Origin: Paralichthys olivaceus
Taxonomy: Eukaryota > Chordata > Actinopteri > Pleuronectiformes > Paralichthyidae
NCBI RefSeq assembly: GCF_024713975.1
Contig: NC_091096.1
Coordinates: 1,645,001 to 1,709,000, forward strand
Length of the DNA stretch: 64,000 bases
Direction: 5' to 3'
In this document: in pieces, positions 13,123 to 24,325 of the stretch
Numbering within the stretch: the stretch's first letter is position 1
Layout: each line of letters starts with the position of its first letter
The notes under the pieces: generated by a model
What the model was told of the DNA's origin: nothing
The model's input: the letters and a program-made list of their open reading frames with translations, nothing else
The model's database searches: none
Made by a program: the position numbers and the translations under genes

Positions 13123-14181
13123 CACCAGACTCCTCCGCACCAACCGGCCCGTGCAGCGTGAACCTGGGACATCTTCTGGTTTGTGCCGGTGGAAACTGGC
13201 TCAGAGACGAGGAGGCTGAAACTTCTTTTCCTCTTTATCTTCCTCCCTTCTTAAGCTATCTGGACTCTGGAGTTTGGGGAGTTTAGCTGTGCGGCAGGTA
13301 CGCACACTCCTCTGTAGTACATATTTGAGAAGCTGTTCATACATGCAGTATATCCCAGGCAGGGGGGGGGGGGCTGCTACTCCCTCTGGAGCATCAACCG
13401 ACGCAGCGTTCAGCCTACAAAGACGACTAAAGATGCGCTGAGCAGTTTGGCAATACTCGGCCAAACTTCTCTATTCCTCAAACTGCTGATCGGCCATTGC
13501 GGCTCCTGCTCTTGTTCTCTCGACCTTCCCTCGGTGGAAGCAACCGAGCCTCGTCCAGAGTCCGTTGAGATTCATTAGATGTTGAGTGTTTGTGTCACTG
13601 ATCCTCTGTGGCTGTAACGTTCCCTCAGGGGGGGAGAAAAGCACAATCAGGTAACAGCAGCTGTGTTAATGACCTTAATGATCTTTATGTCCTTTAGACT
13701 CCTCGACCCCCCCCCCCCCCCCCCCCCCGTGTTTTCACTCCACACCAAAAACCAATTATTATGGAACTGAAACTGGAATTCATATCAAGTGTTGACATGA
13801 AACTGGCTTCCAGCTGGACTTTGTCGTTTGTGTGTTGATGTTATATTTTCTTACACGTGAAAAATGTGAAAAAACGATCAGTCTTTTGAAGAATATCGGC
13901 AGACGGACGAGAACGATGAAGGGCTACGCAGTGACGTCATCCTCCTGACTTGTCTACATCCTCGACAGGCAGATCCAAAATCCTCCCGAAGTTATCTCGT
14001 GTAAAAAGTTTGATTTTAGTCTCTATCCTCAGCAGCACTTTCCAGTCATAGTTTAATACTGTAAACTGAAACATACACGTATACGCACACTTTGTCTACG
14101 GCTCGGGTCTGTGGTCCTATCTTTATTAATCATCCATAACAGAAAAATGAGATTATATACTTTATTTAGTTACTGTACCTA
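13123..14181 (+). other. slc39a14: Probable slc39a14 3' untranslated region
   Basis: Sequence directly after the TAG stop at 13120-13122. It contains a C homopolymer of about 20 bases (about 13709-13729) and a shorter G run near 13362-13371. AATAAA-type signals occur around 14456-14466 and 14506-14511, inside or after the transposon-like element that begins at 14182, so the mRNA end may lie in that element. The exact cleavage site cannot be set from sequence alone. Confidence 0.45.
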
Positions 14182-14678
14182 ACACTGTGTGGCCATAAGT
14201 ATGGAGACAAACATTTATTTTAAGAACCAATAAGATCGGTTGAAAACACAAATCTCTCCTCTGATATTATTCAGACTCTACGATGCAAAATAGACAAAAA
14301 ACTTTCAGGACTGCGTTTGGGTTCGACCCCTCGATGAAGAAGAAGAAAAGAAACTTATTGAGCTGAATCAATTAGTTTATTAATCGATTCATCTTAAATT
14401 TAATCTGCAACTATTTTAGTGAATCGAGCTGAAATCACTGGTTCCAGCATCTTAAATAAAATAAATAAAAACAGACAGTTTAATATGGGTTTTGAAAAAT
14501 GTGTGAATAAAGTTTCTGATTATTTTGGATTCGCTGACTCAATAAATTCGCCAGTTCTTTAAAAAGATTCATGTGGAAGAATTCATCTCTGATCCTCTTG
14601 TGGCTGAACACGAGCAAACAGCTGCCGCCAAAAGAAAGGAGGTGTTTAGATGTCCACATACTTTTGGCCATGTAGTGT
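14182..14678. mobile_element. MITE with 28-bp terminal inverted repeats
   Basis: The left end (14182-14209, core GGCCATAAGTATGGAGACA) and right end (14651-14678, core TGTCCACATACTTTTGGCCA) match as inverted repeats at about 22 of 28 positions. The interior of roughly 440 bp is AT-rich with no coding capacity. The 'ggccaaaagtatgtggaca' terminus is a familiar teleost repeat end. A second, incomplete copy starts at 33554. The element lies in or just after the slc39a14 3' untranslated region. Confidence 0.7.
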
Positions 14679-15879
14679 AACGTAAATCTGAAGGGATCCA
14701 GTGAACGTGAGAGCTGAAATGTCTGATTGTTTCTCTGCAGCATTCAGGGGCCGTGTCGCTGGTGTTTGTCATGTGTGTTTAAATGTGACTGGTTCTACTT
14801 TAACTAACTCTAACATCCGTGTTGTGCAGTTCAGTCCACGCTCGGTGGATCTCTGTTGAGCTACAGCTTAACGATATCTTCGGTTGCACAGACTCTTCAC
14901 AATATTCAAAGTTCAACCAGTCACCAGAAGCTACAATGTGAGTCACGGTTAAAATTGTAGAATATTATTTATTAGAAATAGAAACGAGAAGAAGTGATCG
15001 GATGTTGTGTTGTACAGTCGCGCTAACAAATTAAAGAGATTTCTGTTATTTCTGGTTGGAAAGGTGAAGCCATTGAAACAACTGGTACCATGTGGGTACA
15101 GTGTTACTGCTGTGTAATCACTCTAATGTATGGGGGGTTATTTATTATGGTTTGAGCCATAAAATATTTATTTCATGATTTACACCGGATATGAAAAGGT
15201 TGATTTTAGTTTTCCACTATGAGCACGAGGGAGTGTTTGTCATTTCTTTTGTTCTGATATTACAGCTGAAGTCGGAGTCGCTGCTTCACACAAACCTGAG
15301 TGTTCTTCAGTTCACACACTAACAATAGACCACACAACAAACACACAGGAGCAAACACACAACTCAAGTGTTGCTGCGTCGAACAGCCAACAAACTAACG
15401 TTCAACTTTATGAAGATTTTAACAGTTATCAATTTATAAATCCTCTTTCATACTCGTAATCTTCTTTAAGAAAGATATTGTACCTTGTGTAATTCATGTG
15501 AATCCTCATAAGCCTTCTCGGAGTGTCATGGGAGAACTTTTTTTTATAAACATAATTTTACAAGAAAATATTGTGTCGAGTGTCGTCATTGAATCTTTAA
15601 TGTTAAACTGTGAGATTTGATTTTTATTTAGACACAAACAAGGTTTTTATCATTAGGTGCAATATTCATTATTTATACTAATACATGTTCCAGGTAATGA
15701 TTAGAAAGTTGATCTGATGTGATCATTAAGATTTTTTTTTTCCAGTATAATGAGACTTAATGTGTCAAACATCAGCACTTTCTCCAAAATGGAGGAAGAA
15801 TTCTGATCTTTTCTAAAATATCCAATATCACAATTTAGACAAAATCCTGCTCTTCAAATGTTAAAAGTATGTAACTATC

Positions 15880-16130
15880 AGACAGTGGTGGAAAGCAAGT
15901 ACAAGTACATCTCTGGAATCTTTGTACTTTACTTGAGTATTTCCTTTTACTGCAACTTCTGTTCCATTACAGTTCATGTAAATGTGCTTGAGCTCTGTCC
16001 ACCTTCATCCTCATACGAAGATGTCGGCTCACAAACAAATGTGGGTTTCAGAGTGAATTTAAATCCAGATAAAATAATGCTTTACTTGTTCCACTACAGG
16101 GAGATTTGATGTTCTACAGGAGGAAAGCTG
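15880..16130. repeat. Teleost dispersed repeat of the 'acagtggtggaaagtaa...tactttacttgagtatttcc' type
   Basis: Positions 15881-15950 carry the phrases 'cagtggtggaaagcaagtac' and 'tactttacttgagtatttcc', and 'ctttacttgttccactacag' follows at 16081-16100. All are characteristic of a very common fish non-autonomous element. Fragments with similar wording occur near 53622-53720 and 62441-62520. Confidence 0.6.
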
Positions 16131-16532
16131 GATAGTGAAGATACAACGTTGTCTTTTATAGTAATCTTAATCTTTTAAAATACTTTTTATTGTTTGAACA
16201 TATTTTCCAAACTTAAGTTGTTCGGCTGAAAAGCACATGGAGCCGGATTCATACTATGAAATGTGTGATACAGTTATGAAAAAATAATACAAATAATCAT
16301 TTTAAGATACAACATAAACAGAAGAGCAATATGCTTCTGTACTTTTCTGCTTGATACCACTTTTACTTTTGGCCCTTAAATTACCTGAGGTTGCTAATAT
16401 CTTAATTTTAAGTCCGTGGCTCATGTTTTGTTTGGTTATAAATAATTTAAATGACTAAAAAACAATCAAAACCACTTGAGCTTTACTAGAGTCTTTATTT
16501 TTCAGGACACACAAAATAATAATAATAATAAT

Positions 16533-17217
16533 TTTTTCAGTTTTTCTGACAATTTTTTTTTTTTTCTGTTTTTCTGACTAATTTTTTTCTGTTTTTCTGA
16601 CTAATTTGTTTTCTGAGTTCAGAGAGCATCTGAAACAACAGACGCATTCATTCCTTCATCGAGAGCTCGATGTGATGGACACAAACATGACCGGCTTGTT
16701 TAGTTTGATCAGGTTTAAGACTCTGGGAGATCGTCGGGTCTTTAAGTCCGATCGATGTATTATCATTAGTTTGTTCGACTCTACGCAGAAACATGAGGAA
16801 CATGCAGGAGTCACCATAGGTCCATGGGAGTCGCCCGCAGGTTGGAGGTTCTTGGAGGAGTTCGAAGAATCTCGATACAAATAAAAAACAGAAAAATAAA
16901 AAAATTGGTCTGAAAAATAAAAAATTTGTCCGCAAAACAGAAAAATACAAAATTTGTGCGAAAAACAGAAAAATAAAAAAAATTGTCAGAAAAATAAAAA
17001 AATTGTCAGAAAAATAAAAAATTTGTCCGCAAAACAGAAAAATTTAAAATTTGCCAGAAAAACAGAAAAATTAAAAATTTGTCCGCAAAACAGAAAAATA
17101 AAAAAATTTCTCAGAAAAACAGAAAAATTAAAAATTTGTCCGCAAAACAGAAAAATAAAAAAATTTCTCAGAAAAACAGAAAAATTAAAAAATTGGTCAG
17201 AAAAACAGAAAAATGAT
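16533..17217. repeat. Foldback minisatellite (inverted arms of CAGAAAAA-type repeats)
   Basis: The left arm (about 16533-16617) repeats TTTTTCTGACTAATTT-like units. The right arm (about 16880-17217) repeats the reverse complement, GTCAGAAAAA/ACAGAAAAATAAAAAATT, in units of about 28 bp with a higher-order period of 56-57 bp: the GTCCGC phrase recurs at 16928, 17025, 17081 and 17138. A unique core of about 260 bp lies between the arms. The open frame across the right arm (Lys/Asn-rich) is a by-product of the repeat and not a gene. Confidence 0.8.
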
Positions 17218-17330
17218 TCAATAACACAAACCAAAAAATAAATGACTCAGTAAACCAGAGTTTTTCTCTCTAGTGAAGGCAGCACGTAACTTCTAAAGTT
17301 ATAAAAGTTTTATATAAAGTTGAACCGGGG

Positions 17331-17356
17331 GATGCTGCGCTGCCCTCTGGCGCCCA
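17331..17356 (-). promoter_or_regulatory. Candidate CTCF-type motif near the ascc2 5' end
   Basis: Read on the minus strand, the bases around 17338-17354 give GGGCGCCAGAGGGCAGC, close to the vertebrate CTCF core. It lies about 170 bp upstream of the end of the likely first exon of ascc2. This is motif recognition only. Confidence 0.35.
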
Positions 17357-17403
17357 CACGGGGGCAGCAGAGACAGACTTGTGCGCTTCTATTGCTTTTT
17401 TTT

Positions 17404-17528
17404 TTTTTTTTTCCTGCGTCACTTCCTTTAGCAGCAACTCAGCTGATTAGCTTAGCGTTAGCACCGGAAAGTTGCCAGCGGCGGTGGACGCGATGGCCTG
17501 AAGGAGCCGCGGAGGATCACAACAGGAG
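17404..17528 (+). promoter_or_regulatory. ascc2: Likely ascc2 promoter and untranslated first exon
   Basis: A GC-rich block without a TATA box ends at aacaggag|gtgagg (17528/17529), a strong splice donor. The next acceptor, upstream of the ATG at 18187, gives a 5' leader exon followed by the first coding exon. The transcription start is not resolved. Confidence 0.5.
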
Positions 17529-18186
17529 GTGAGGACGTTACTTCACTTCTTCACCTCCCCGCTGCTCCGACACGAGGGACCGGGGGACGGGGACAACGCC
17601 CCCGGGTGGTTAAAGTCAGCCGCCTTATGTCACACGTTAGCCGGCAGCCATTCATCAGTGTGCTGTCACCTGATGGAGCAGGTTAACTCAGCTTTAACTC
17701 AAACCAATCAACCTAATTAACCTCATTAACCTAATTAACCACCCATCACCAGGTCTTAACGAGCAGCAGGAGCTGTCACTACTCAACTAGTCCTGACAGT
17801 TAACTAACCAGCTGACTAACCAGCTAACTACCTGTGTAGCTGACGTTAGCTTCAGCTCCAGCAGCTCAGCTGGTTCCTGGTCCGCAGCTGTTTAACATCA
17901 ATCAAATATAAAGTGAGACTTAATTCAAATTCAGACACTGAGACTGGATTCAGAGGCAGTTCCTCATGAGGAGGATGATGAGGATGAGGAGGATGATGAG
18001 GCACAAGGATCAAACCTGTCTCTTAAAGTCATTTACTAAGTTGTGTTTGTGAATAATCATCTGTTATCAAGTCACGTTTTATCCACATTTCCTGATTCCA
18101 CAGAGTCTAATGAACTCAACATCTTTGAGTTTAGGGGTTACTTGTATTTCTGAATGTTGTTGACAGATAAAACCCAGAGAAGAGTC

Positions 18187-21100
18187 ATGGCCTGTGCCCG
18201 AGTGCCCCTGGACGAGCTGCAGGTGACTGAGCCTGGGCCGCAGGGAAGAGAGCGCTCGCTGCCTGCACTGGTGAGTCCGCTCCCCTGACGCTCGTGAGCA
18301 AACATCACAGTTCACTCCGAACAACAAGTCAAACCTTCTTCTTCTTCTTCTTCTTCTTCCTGCTCCACTCCACAGCACCCGGAAAGGAAGGAGGAACGCT
18401 GCTTTGTGCCTTACAAGCCTCCGCCCGAGGACGGCTCTCCTGCCGAGGTGGAGGAGTTTTTGGAATATGCCAGATTCATCATCGAGGACCTGGAGTGGCT
18501 GCTCGCGCTGCCCCACGACAAGTTCTGGTGCCAGGTAAGAGGAACACACAATCCAGTGACTTTAGAGAATGATGTGCATGAATACTACATACAGAAAAAC
18601 ACGAGGCAGCACAAAACAACACACCTTTCAACTCCCACAGCAACAATTATCCTCCATGAGAATTATCATCCCACTGTTGTCCTGCAGGTGGTGTTTGACG
18701 AGTCCCTGCAGTCGTGCTTGGACTCGTACCTGCGTCACACTCCCCGGAGCCTCGACCTCGCCGCCCTGCCCTCCTCCCCGGCGGTGGCTGAGATGCAGCG
18801 CTCCGTCCACAAGGTGGTCTTCTTGACCTTCCTGAGGATGGCTACACATAAAGAATCCAAGGTAGGATCAACACCGACATGTGAAACTACAAATAGATAG
18901 TTTATTGATCCTGAGGGAAGTTTAGTAGATTTAGATCCCTGACATTGTGGTTGCTCTGGGTTTGTCTGTATGTTCCAGTGATAGTGTTGTTATATTGTAG
19001 AATATATAAAGTATAAAGCCTTGATATACAGTTTAACCTGCTGCCTTGTGTGTGTGTGTGTGTGTGTGTGTTTATGGGATGTTTGTCTCTCAGGAGAGTT
19101 TCCTCACGCCCTCAGTGTTTGGAGAAATTATCTATGAAAACTTCCTGTTTGACATTCCCAAAATCTTGGATCTGTGTGTGCTCTTTGGAAAAGGCAACAG
19201 CCAGCTGCTGCACAAGATGATAGGTGAGCTGCGTTTAAAGGTTCCTTTCAAATCTCCGTGTGAGACACCAGAGACGTGAGGATTTTTCTTTTTCAGACGT
19301 TTATATTGTGATTTCAGTCTCGGTTTTAGAATCGTTACATCACCAGCACAATATTAAATAGAATTAATATGAAGAAGAATATAAAATATTAAATTGATAG
19401 AAGAAAAAGATCCATTATGTCAAGATCCAACTTTATATTACAATGTTAGGTTTTTACTGGAGCTGCTGAGTCCTGTGTCTCATCCTCTTCATTTTCATGT
19501 TGATGTGGTTTCAGAAAACATCTTCACCCAGCAGCCGTCTTACTACAGTGACCTGGACGAGACGGTTCCCACTGTGCTGCAGGTAACATCACTTTTCAAA
19601 CCTTCAGCCTGATAAACAGGAAGTGTGAAACTGGCTAAAACATATGTTTGGGTTTATTTAGATTTTTCAAAAAGTGAACTGAAGACACATCTTACACACA
19701 ATAATATAAATAATGTATTATTACGTATTGAGAGCAAGTTGTAAAGGTTTTCTGGGATGTGATTTCAACCTCAGGTGTTTGACTCAGTCCTGGACAAGTG
19801 TGGTCTTCAGTGTGAAGGAGCCACCGCCATGGAGCCGATGAAGCTGAACGCACACAAGCAGCCCACTGCCATGACCATGAGCCCGCAGGTCAGACACGCA
19901 GAATTATTCCAACTTGGTCAATTTTTAAATGTTGACTTTCTTCCTCACTGCAGCTTCGTGTTCCGTCACTAATGTTCATGCATGTTTTTGTTTTATTTCC
20001 TGTCCTAGGACCTTGTAGATATAATTTTGTACCTGTGTGACTCCACCACCACCATCCATGCCTTCCTGGACATCTTCCCTGCTGCCTGCTCCACCTTCTA
20101 CTCCCACGGCTTCCTCAGCAGGTAGAGCAGAGGGAGGACGTCGCTCTCGACCGGCAGCTTCAACGTTTACGGTCTGTCTGATCTGCATCTTTGTTTTTTT
20201 TTTCCCTCTCGTCAGACTGACCTCGTTTTATGAGACCGCTGTGCCTGATCTCGAGAAGGCGGTGAGGAAGAGGAACTTTGATGATAAAGGGTGAGAATCT
20301 GCTTCATGTAAATGTTAATCCAGACAACCACGCGGCTGATGATGGTAAATAAATTCCCAAACCCTCCTCCAGACTTCAGGACGACTTGTGGAAGAGGTTG
20401 TCCCACTCCTGTCGCAAGATGGTGGAGATGGCTCACCTGCTGCTGCACCACACCTGCCTGCAACCCATCCTGGAGGGGTGAGTCCAAACTGTCGACGTGT
20501 GGAATCATCCCTTCAAGTATCGATGCAAGCTTTAACTCTGCTGATGCTGTTTTGCAGGAGAGAAAACATGCAAACGTTCGCAGAGGAACTTTTACAACAT
20601 TTCACGTCTTTTCTACCTGAAAAAAGGTGAGAAGAGAAGTTCAGTGATTTCCAAAGTGAAGACAGAGGTTTAGTCAGTTTGTCTGTTTACGATTTGAAAT
20701 AAAAAAACATTGTCATGTTAAAAGCAGGTTTTTCATTTGTTGTAATTTAATTAAATCATATTTTCAAAAGTACAATTTTTGCCATTTGTCTGAATGAGTA
20801 ATTTTTGGCTTTCAGGTTCTTGTCAGACTACGATGAGCAGTTTCCCATCTCAGACGACATCAGCCTCCTGCATCAGGCCGTCCCCGTCATGTATCCTCAT
20901 CAGCTTCAGACATAACTAATTACACAAACACATTTTGATTGACAGTCGTGGAGCCTGGGCCCTGAATTAAACAGTATTTCCTTTATTTAGTTATCAGTCG
21001 TTTCCTTTTCTTTCCTTAACTTCTGGTTTTCCTCAGCGATGAGACCAGGACGTCCTACCTGCTCCAGGGGGTGGAAAGTGCCTGGGAGAGCGTCGGGCGG

Positions 21101-23650
21101 CGGAAACCACAGAGCCAGATTCACCCTAAAGCCAATCAGGGAGCAGCGGGGGGAGCTGCTGCTGCTGCCGCCGCCTCCTCTGCCAGTTTTAATCGTCAGG
21201 TCCGAGAACCGAGAGAGGAGTGTGAGAGGGGAGCAGAGGCCATGTTGGATGTGCCCCGAAAAGAAAACAACGTGAGTTCTGTGATTTTTTTACAGTTTCT
21301 TGTTTACGTTTTAATGGAAGCTCAGTGTCAGTAGATTAATAAGATCCACAGCCCAGCGTGACCGTCTACTATTGTTTGAACAGTTCATGAAGCAAACATG
21401 TTCAATTTAAGGTCATTCATTAATTTACATGTCAGATTTTAAACCAAACTTTATTTTAAATATTTGCTTAAAATGTTTGTGTAGAAAAAACATGTGCATG
21501 TTTTCAGGTGTGTACGGTGAGCTCGGCCGAGCTGGAGTCTCTGCTGTCGTGTATCCGGGACCTGCTGCCTGATTTGGGCGAAGGTTTCCTGCTGGCGTGT
21601 CTGGAGGAGTACGACTACAACACTGAGCTCGTCATCAACAACATCCTGGAGGATCGTTTAACTCCGAGTCTGGACAAACTGGACCGAGCGATGCCGAGGT
21701 GACACAACACACCTCTGTCCAGAGAGAAGTATAATCCAGAGAGTATCATTAGACCGATAGTCTTGTTTTTCTGTCAGGAGACTCACAATCCTGGCTTTCT
21801 GTAGTTAGTTCATTCTATTTTCAATGTCACATTATCTTGCAGTTAAAACCTGAGATGTGATTTAAGATGTGATGTAGTTTCCAGCGTTTCTCCAAAACAA
21901 ATACAGACATTGTGGAATTTACATCATGAAAACTTCACTTCTGAATATTTTGGTTGAGTTAAAGGAGTTTTATTCAAACAATTTCTTTTAAATCTAAGTT
22001 TATGACGCCAACAAGTTCAGAGACAGTTCTTACAGCCACTCAGGTTTTATTCTGTGGACCTTTGAGTTTATGATCATTAGTTTTGAAGTGATTTCAGCTG
22101 ATCCCACAGTTTGTTCGTCCTTTCAGGCCTGTGAAGGAGGAGATTCCAAATGTTCTGGGCGACAGATCCAACGTGTTTGATGACGATGAGTTTGACGTCT
22201 TCCGCAGGGACCAGGTGGACATGTCCCGCATCTGGAAGGGCCGGAGGTAAAAAGCATACAGGACACGCCCACTTATCAAACACTAACACATCCTGGACTC
22301 ACATTGGCAAAACGACAAAGAAAAAGTAAACCATCCATATCCTGGTGACAGATGACGATATCAAATCTGTACAGACTTCAAAACTCAAAGTTCAAACCAT
22401 GTAAGCGCCACGAACTGTAAATACATTTAAAGGAAACGAAGAACGCCTCCGTGTTTTCCGTCTCCTGCAGGAAAGGCGAGAACCCTCGAGAGATGCTGAA
22501 CGACAAGCGGCACATCGAGGAGCAGCGGGCTCGGTATCAGGCCTACGAGACCGTGGTGGACGAGGTGGTCATCGAACCCGGTCAAACTGCCGCCGACTAC
22601 GGCCTCGACGACTACGACGACGAGTACGACGACACCTACGACATGAACCAAGTGGGAGCCAACGACCTGGACAGAGACAGTTTACTGAACCGAAGGTGAA
22701 TCACCTTACACAGGAAACTTTATAAATCTGGATCGTTTTCGTCCTTGAGACGGACGATAACTACAGAACGTTTGTTTCCCTGCAGACCGTTCACAATCCC
22801 ACGGGTTTTGAGAAAAGGAAACAAAGCAGAGGAAGAGGAGGAGGGTGAAGATGAAGAGGAGGGAGAGAGTTCACAGGTACCGTAATGTTTTAACAATACA
22901 AGAAACAACTTTTCTATTTGACCAGTGTTAATAAAGTTGTGTAAAATAATATAATCTGAATATAAACATACATGTGAATGAGCTGCTCAGTTTTTTTCTG
23001 ATCTGTAAACTGCAGCCAACGTCTTTTAAATTTAACATATTCTCTGCGACAGACGCGTCGTGGTTTTCCGTCGTGACTCCACTTCTTCCATGTGAATCCA
23101 TTGTGTTTCAGAACAACGTGAACAGGGACCAGTTTGTGCAGGACCCGGCGCTGCTGAGGGAGAGAGCTGAGGCCAGAAGAGCAGCGATGCAGCAAAGACG
23201 AGGGTAAAGATTTAACGTCCTCTGTAGATCCAGGATTTTCTTTAAACCTTTATCCTCAGAACATTTACACATTCAACGAGCTTTTCTCTGGAGGTTTTCC
23301 AGTTCTCTTAATTAAGGGTTAACGGTTAAAAAGTATTGTAGTGATTGTAAAGTTTTATTAAACGTAGAGTTCATACTTCCATCTCTTTATGAAACCACAT
23401 TTAACTTCAGAGTTTTATTTGGATCTGCACCAAATGAAACAAACACAACATCCCTGTCCCTTCGTCCGTCTCTCCCAGTTTCCGACCGGAGCGAACCACC
23501 AACGTGGTCGGTCAACCCAAAGGCCAAGGACAAACCACGGAGACATTCCTGGACCGACGCAAGAAGGAAGCCAACAAGAACCGTGTGGCCAACCACAACC
23601 GGCGCAGCATGGCCGACCGCAAGAGGAACAAAGGCATGATCCCGTCCTGA
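18187..23650 (+). CDS. ascc2: Activating signal cointegrator 1 complex subunit 2
   Basis: ASCC2 binds Lys63-linked ubiquitin through a CUE domain. It works with the helicase ASCC3 in alkylation-damage repair and in splitting collided ribosomes. Coding exons: 18187-18270, 18376-18534, 18688-18861, 19094-19223, 19515-19582, 19775-19888, 20009-20121, 20216-20290, 20373-20477, 20558-20626, 20816-20890, 21037-21271, 21508-21698, 22127-22246, 22471-22695, 22786-22876, 23112-23203 and 23479-23650. All 18 have GT-AG ends and consistent phases, giving 763 residues (human 757). Recognisable blocks are LPHDKFWCQ, FLTFLRMATHKES, FDIPKILDLCVLFGKGN, the CUE domain at about residues 474-517 (LLPDLGEGFLLACLEEY, VINNILED), an acidic YDDEYDDTYD stretch, and a basic tail ending NKGMIPS. 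A fish-specific Gly/Ala tract sits just before the CUE domain. A non-coding first exon probably ends at 17528 before gtgagg. Confidence 0.97.
18893..18930. repeat. Short transposon tail ('agtttattgatcctgaggga' type)
   Basis: The phrase at about 18898-18922 matches the 'actttattgatcccgaggga' end shared by many teleost interspersed elements. A similar phrase is at 63618-63640. Only the tail is visible; it lies in an ascc2 intron. Confidence 0.45.
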
Positions 23651-24294
23651 CGCGTGTCGACGGCTGCTGCTCGACCCGACTGATGGTGGCAGGGTGGTGG
23701 ATAGAGAGTGTGACAGAGACAAAAGGGAAATCCAGGTTCTGGTTGGACGGACTTTCGATGGCGCTCCGGTCCTGAAGTGAAGCGGGAGAAGTCACTGAAG
23801 GTTTTCAGTCGCTGGACAGAAATGTAATTATTGGACTTTCTGAGCAGCTCGTTGACTGAGACGCTCAACATCTGCTTTTCTTTCTCTAGCTCATCAACAA
23901 CCAAAGTTCTGAGGACAAAGAATGAGAGTTTTATTTTTGCCAAGTAACAAATCAGTTTATTATTAAGATCCATAGTGAGTGAGAGAAGTTTCTTTGACAT
24001 CATCATCATCGAGGAGACAACATAGGAAAATAACAAAGGACGAGACATTCAGGGTTTTACAGAGACCGTCTGTAGCTGGAAGAACAATCACCGACCTGGT
24101 GTCAAAGTCTGGACATCAGCGTCTCTGAACCTCAACGAGCAGCGTATATTTAACCGCATGCGACGTCATCCCTGGTTCCAGCCTTCACAGCATCGTCTCT
24201 ACGTCTCGCTGCTGCTGTGTTTGTGTTTGGAAGCACGTGCTGCTCAGTGGAGCCTCGTGTCTCACACTCGCTGCTGAGACCCCCCCCCCCCCCC

Positions 24295-24325
<31 letters not shown>

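Noticed and set aside
16606..16884. Open frame of 92 codons across the core of the foldback repeat
   Set aside because: It starts at TTG, has no splice or promoter context and no recognisable domain. It is kept only as a remark in the foldback finding.
16954..17241. Open frame for a 95-residue Lys/Asn-rich peptide
   Set aside because: It is the translation of a tandem minisatellite whose unit keeps one frame open; composition and period are those of the DNA repeat.
18079..18549. Minus-strand 156-codon frame
   Set aside because: It is the antisense shadow of ascc2 coding exons 1 and 2 with the intron between them.
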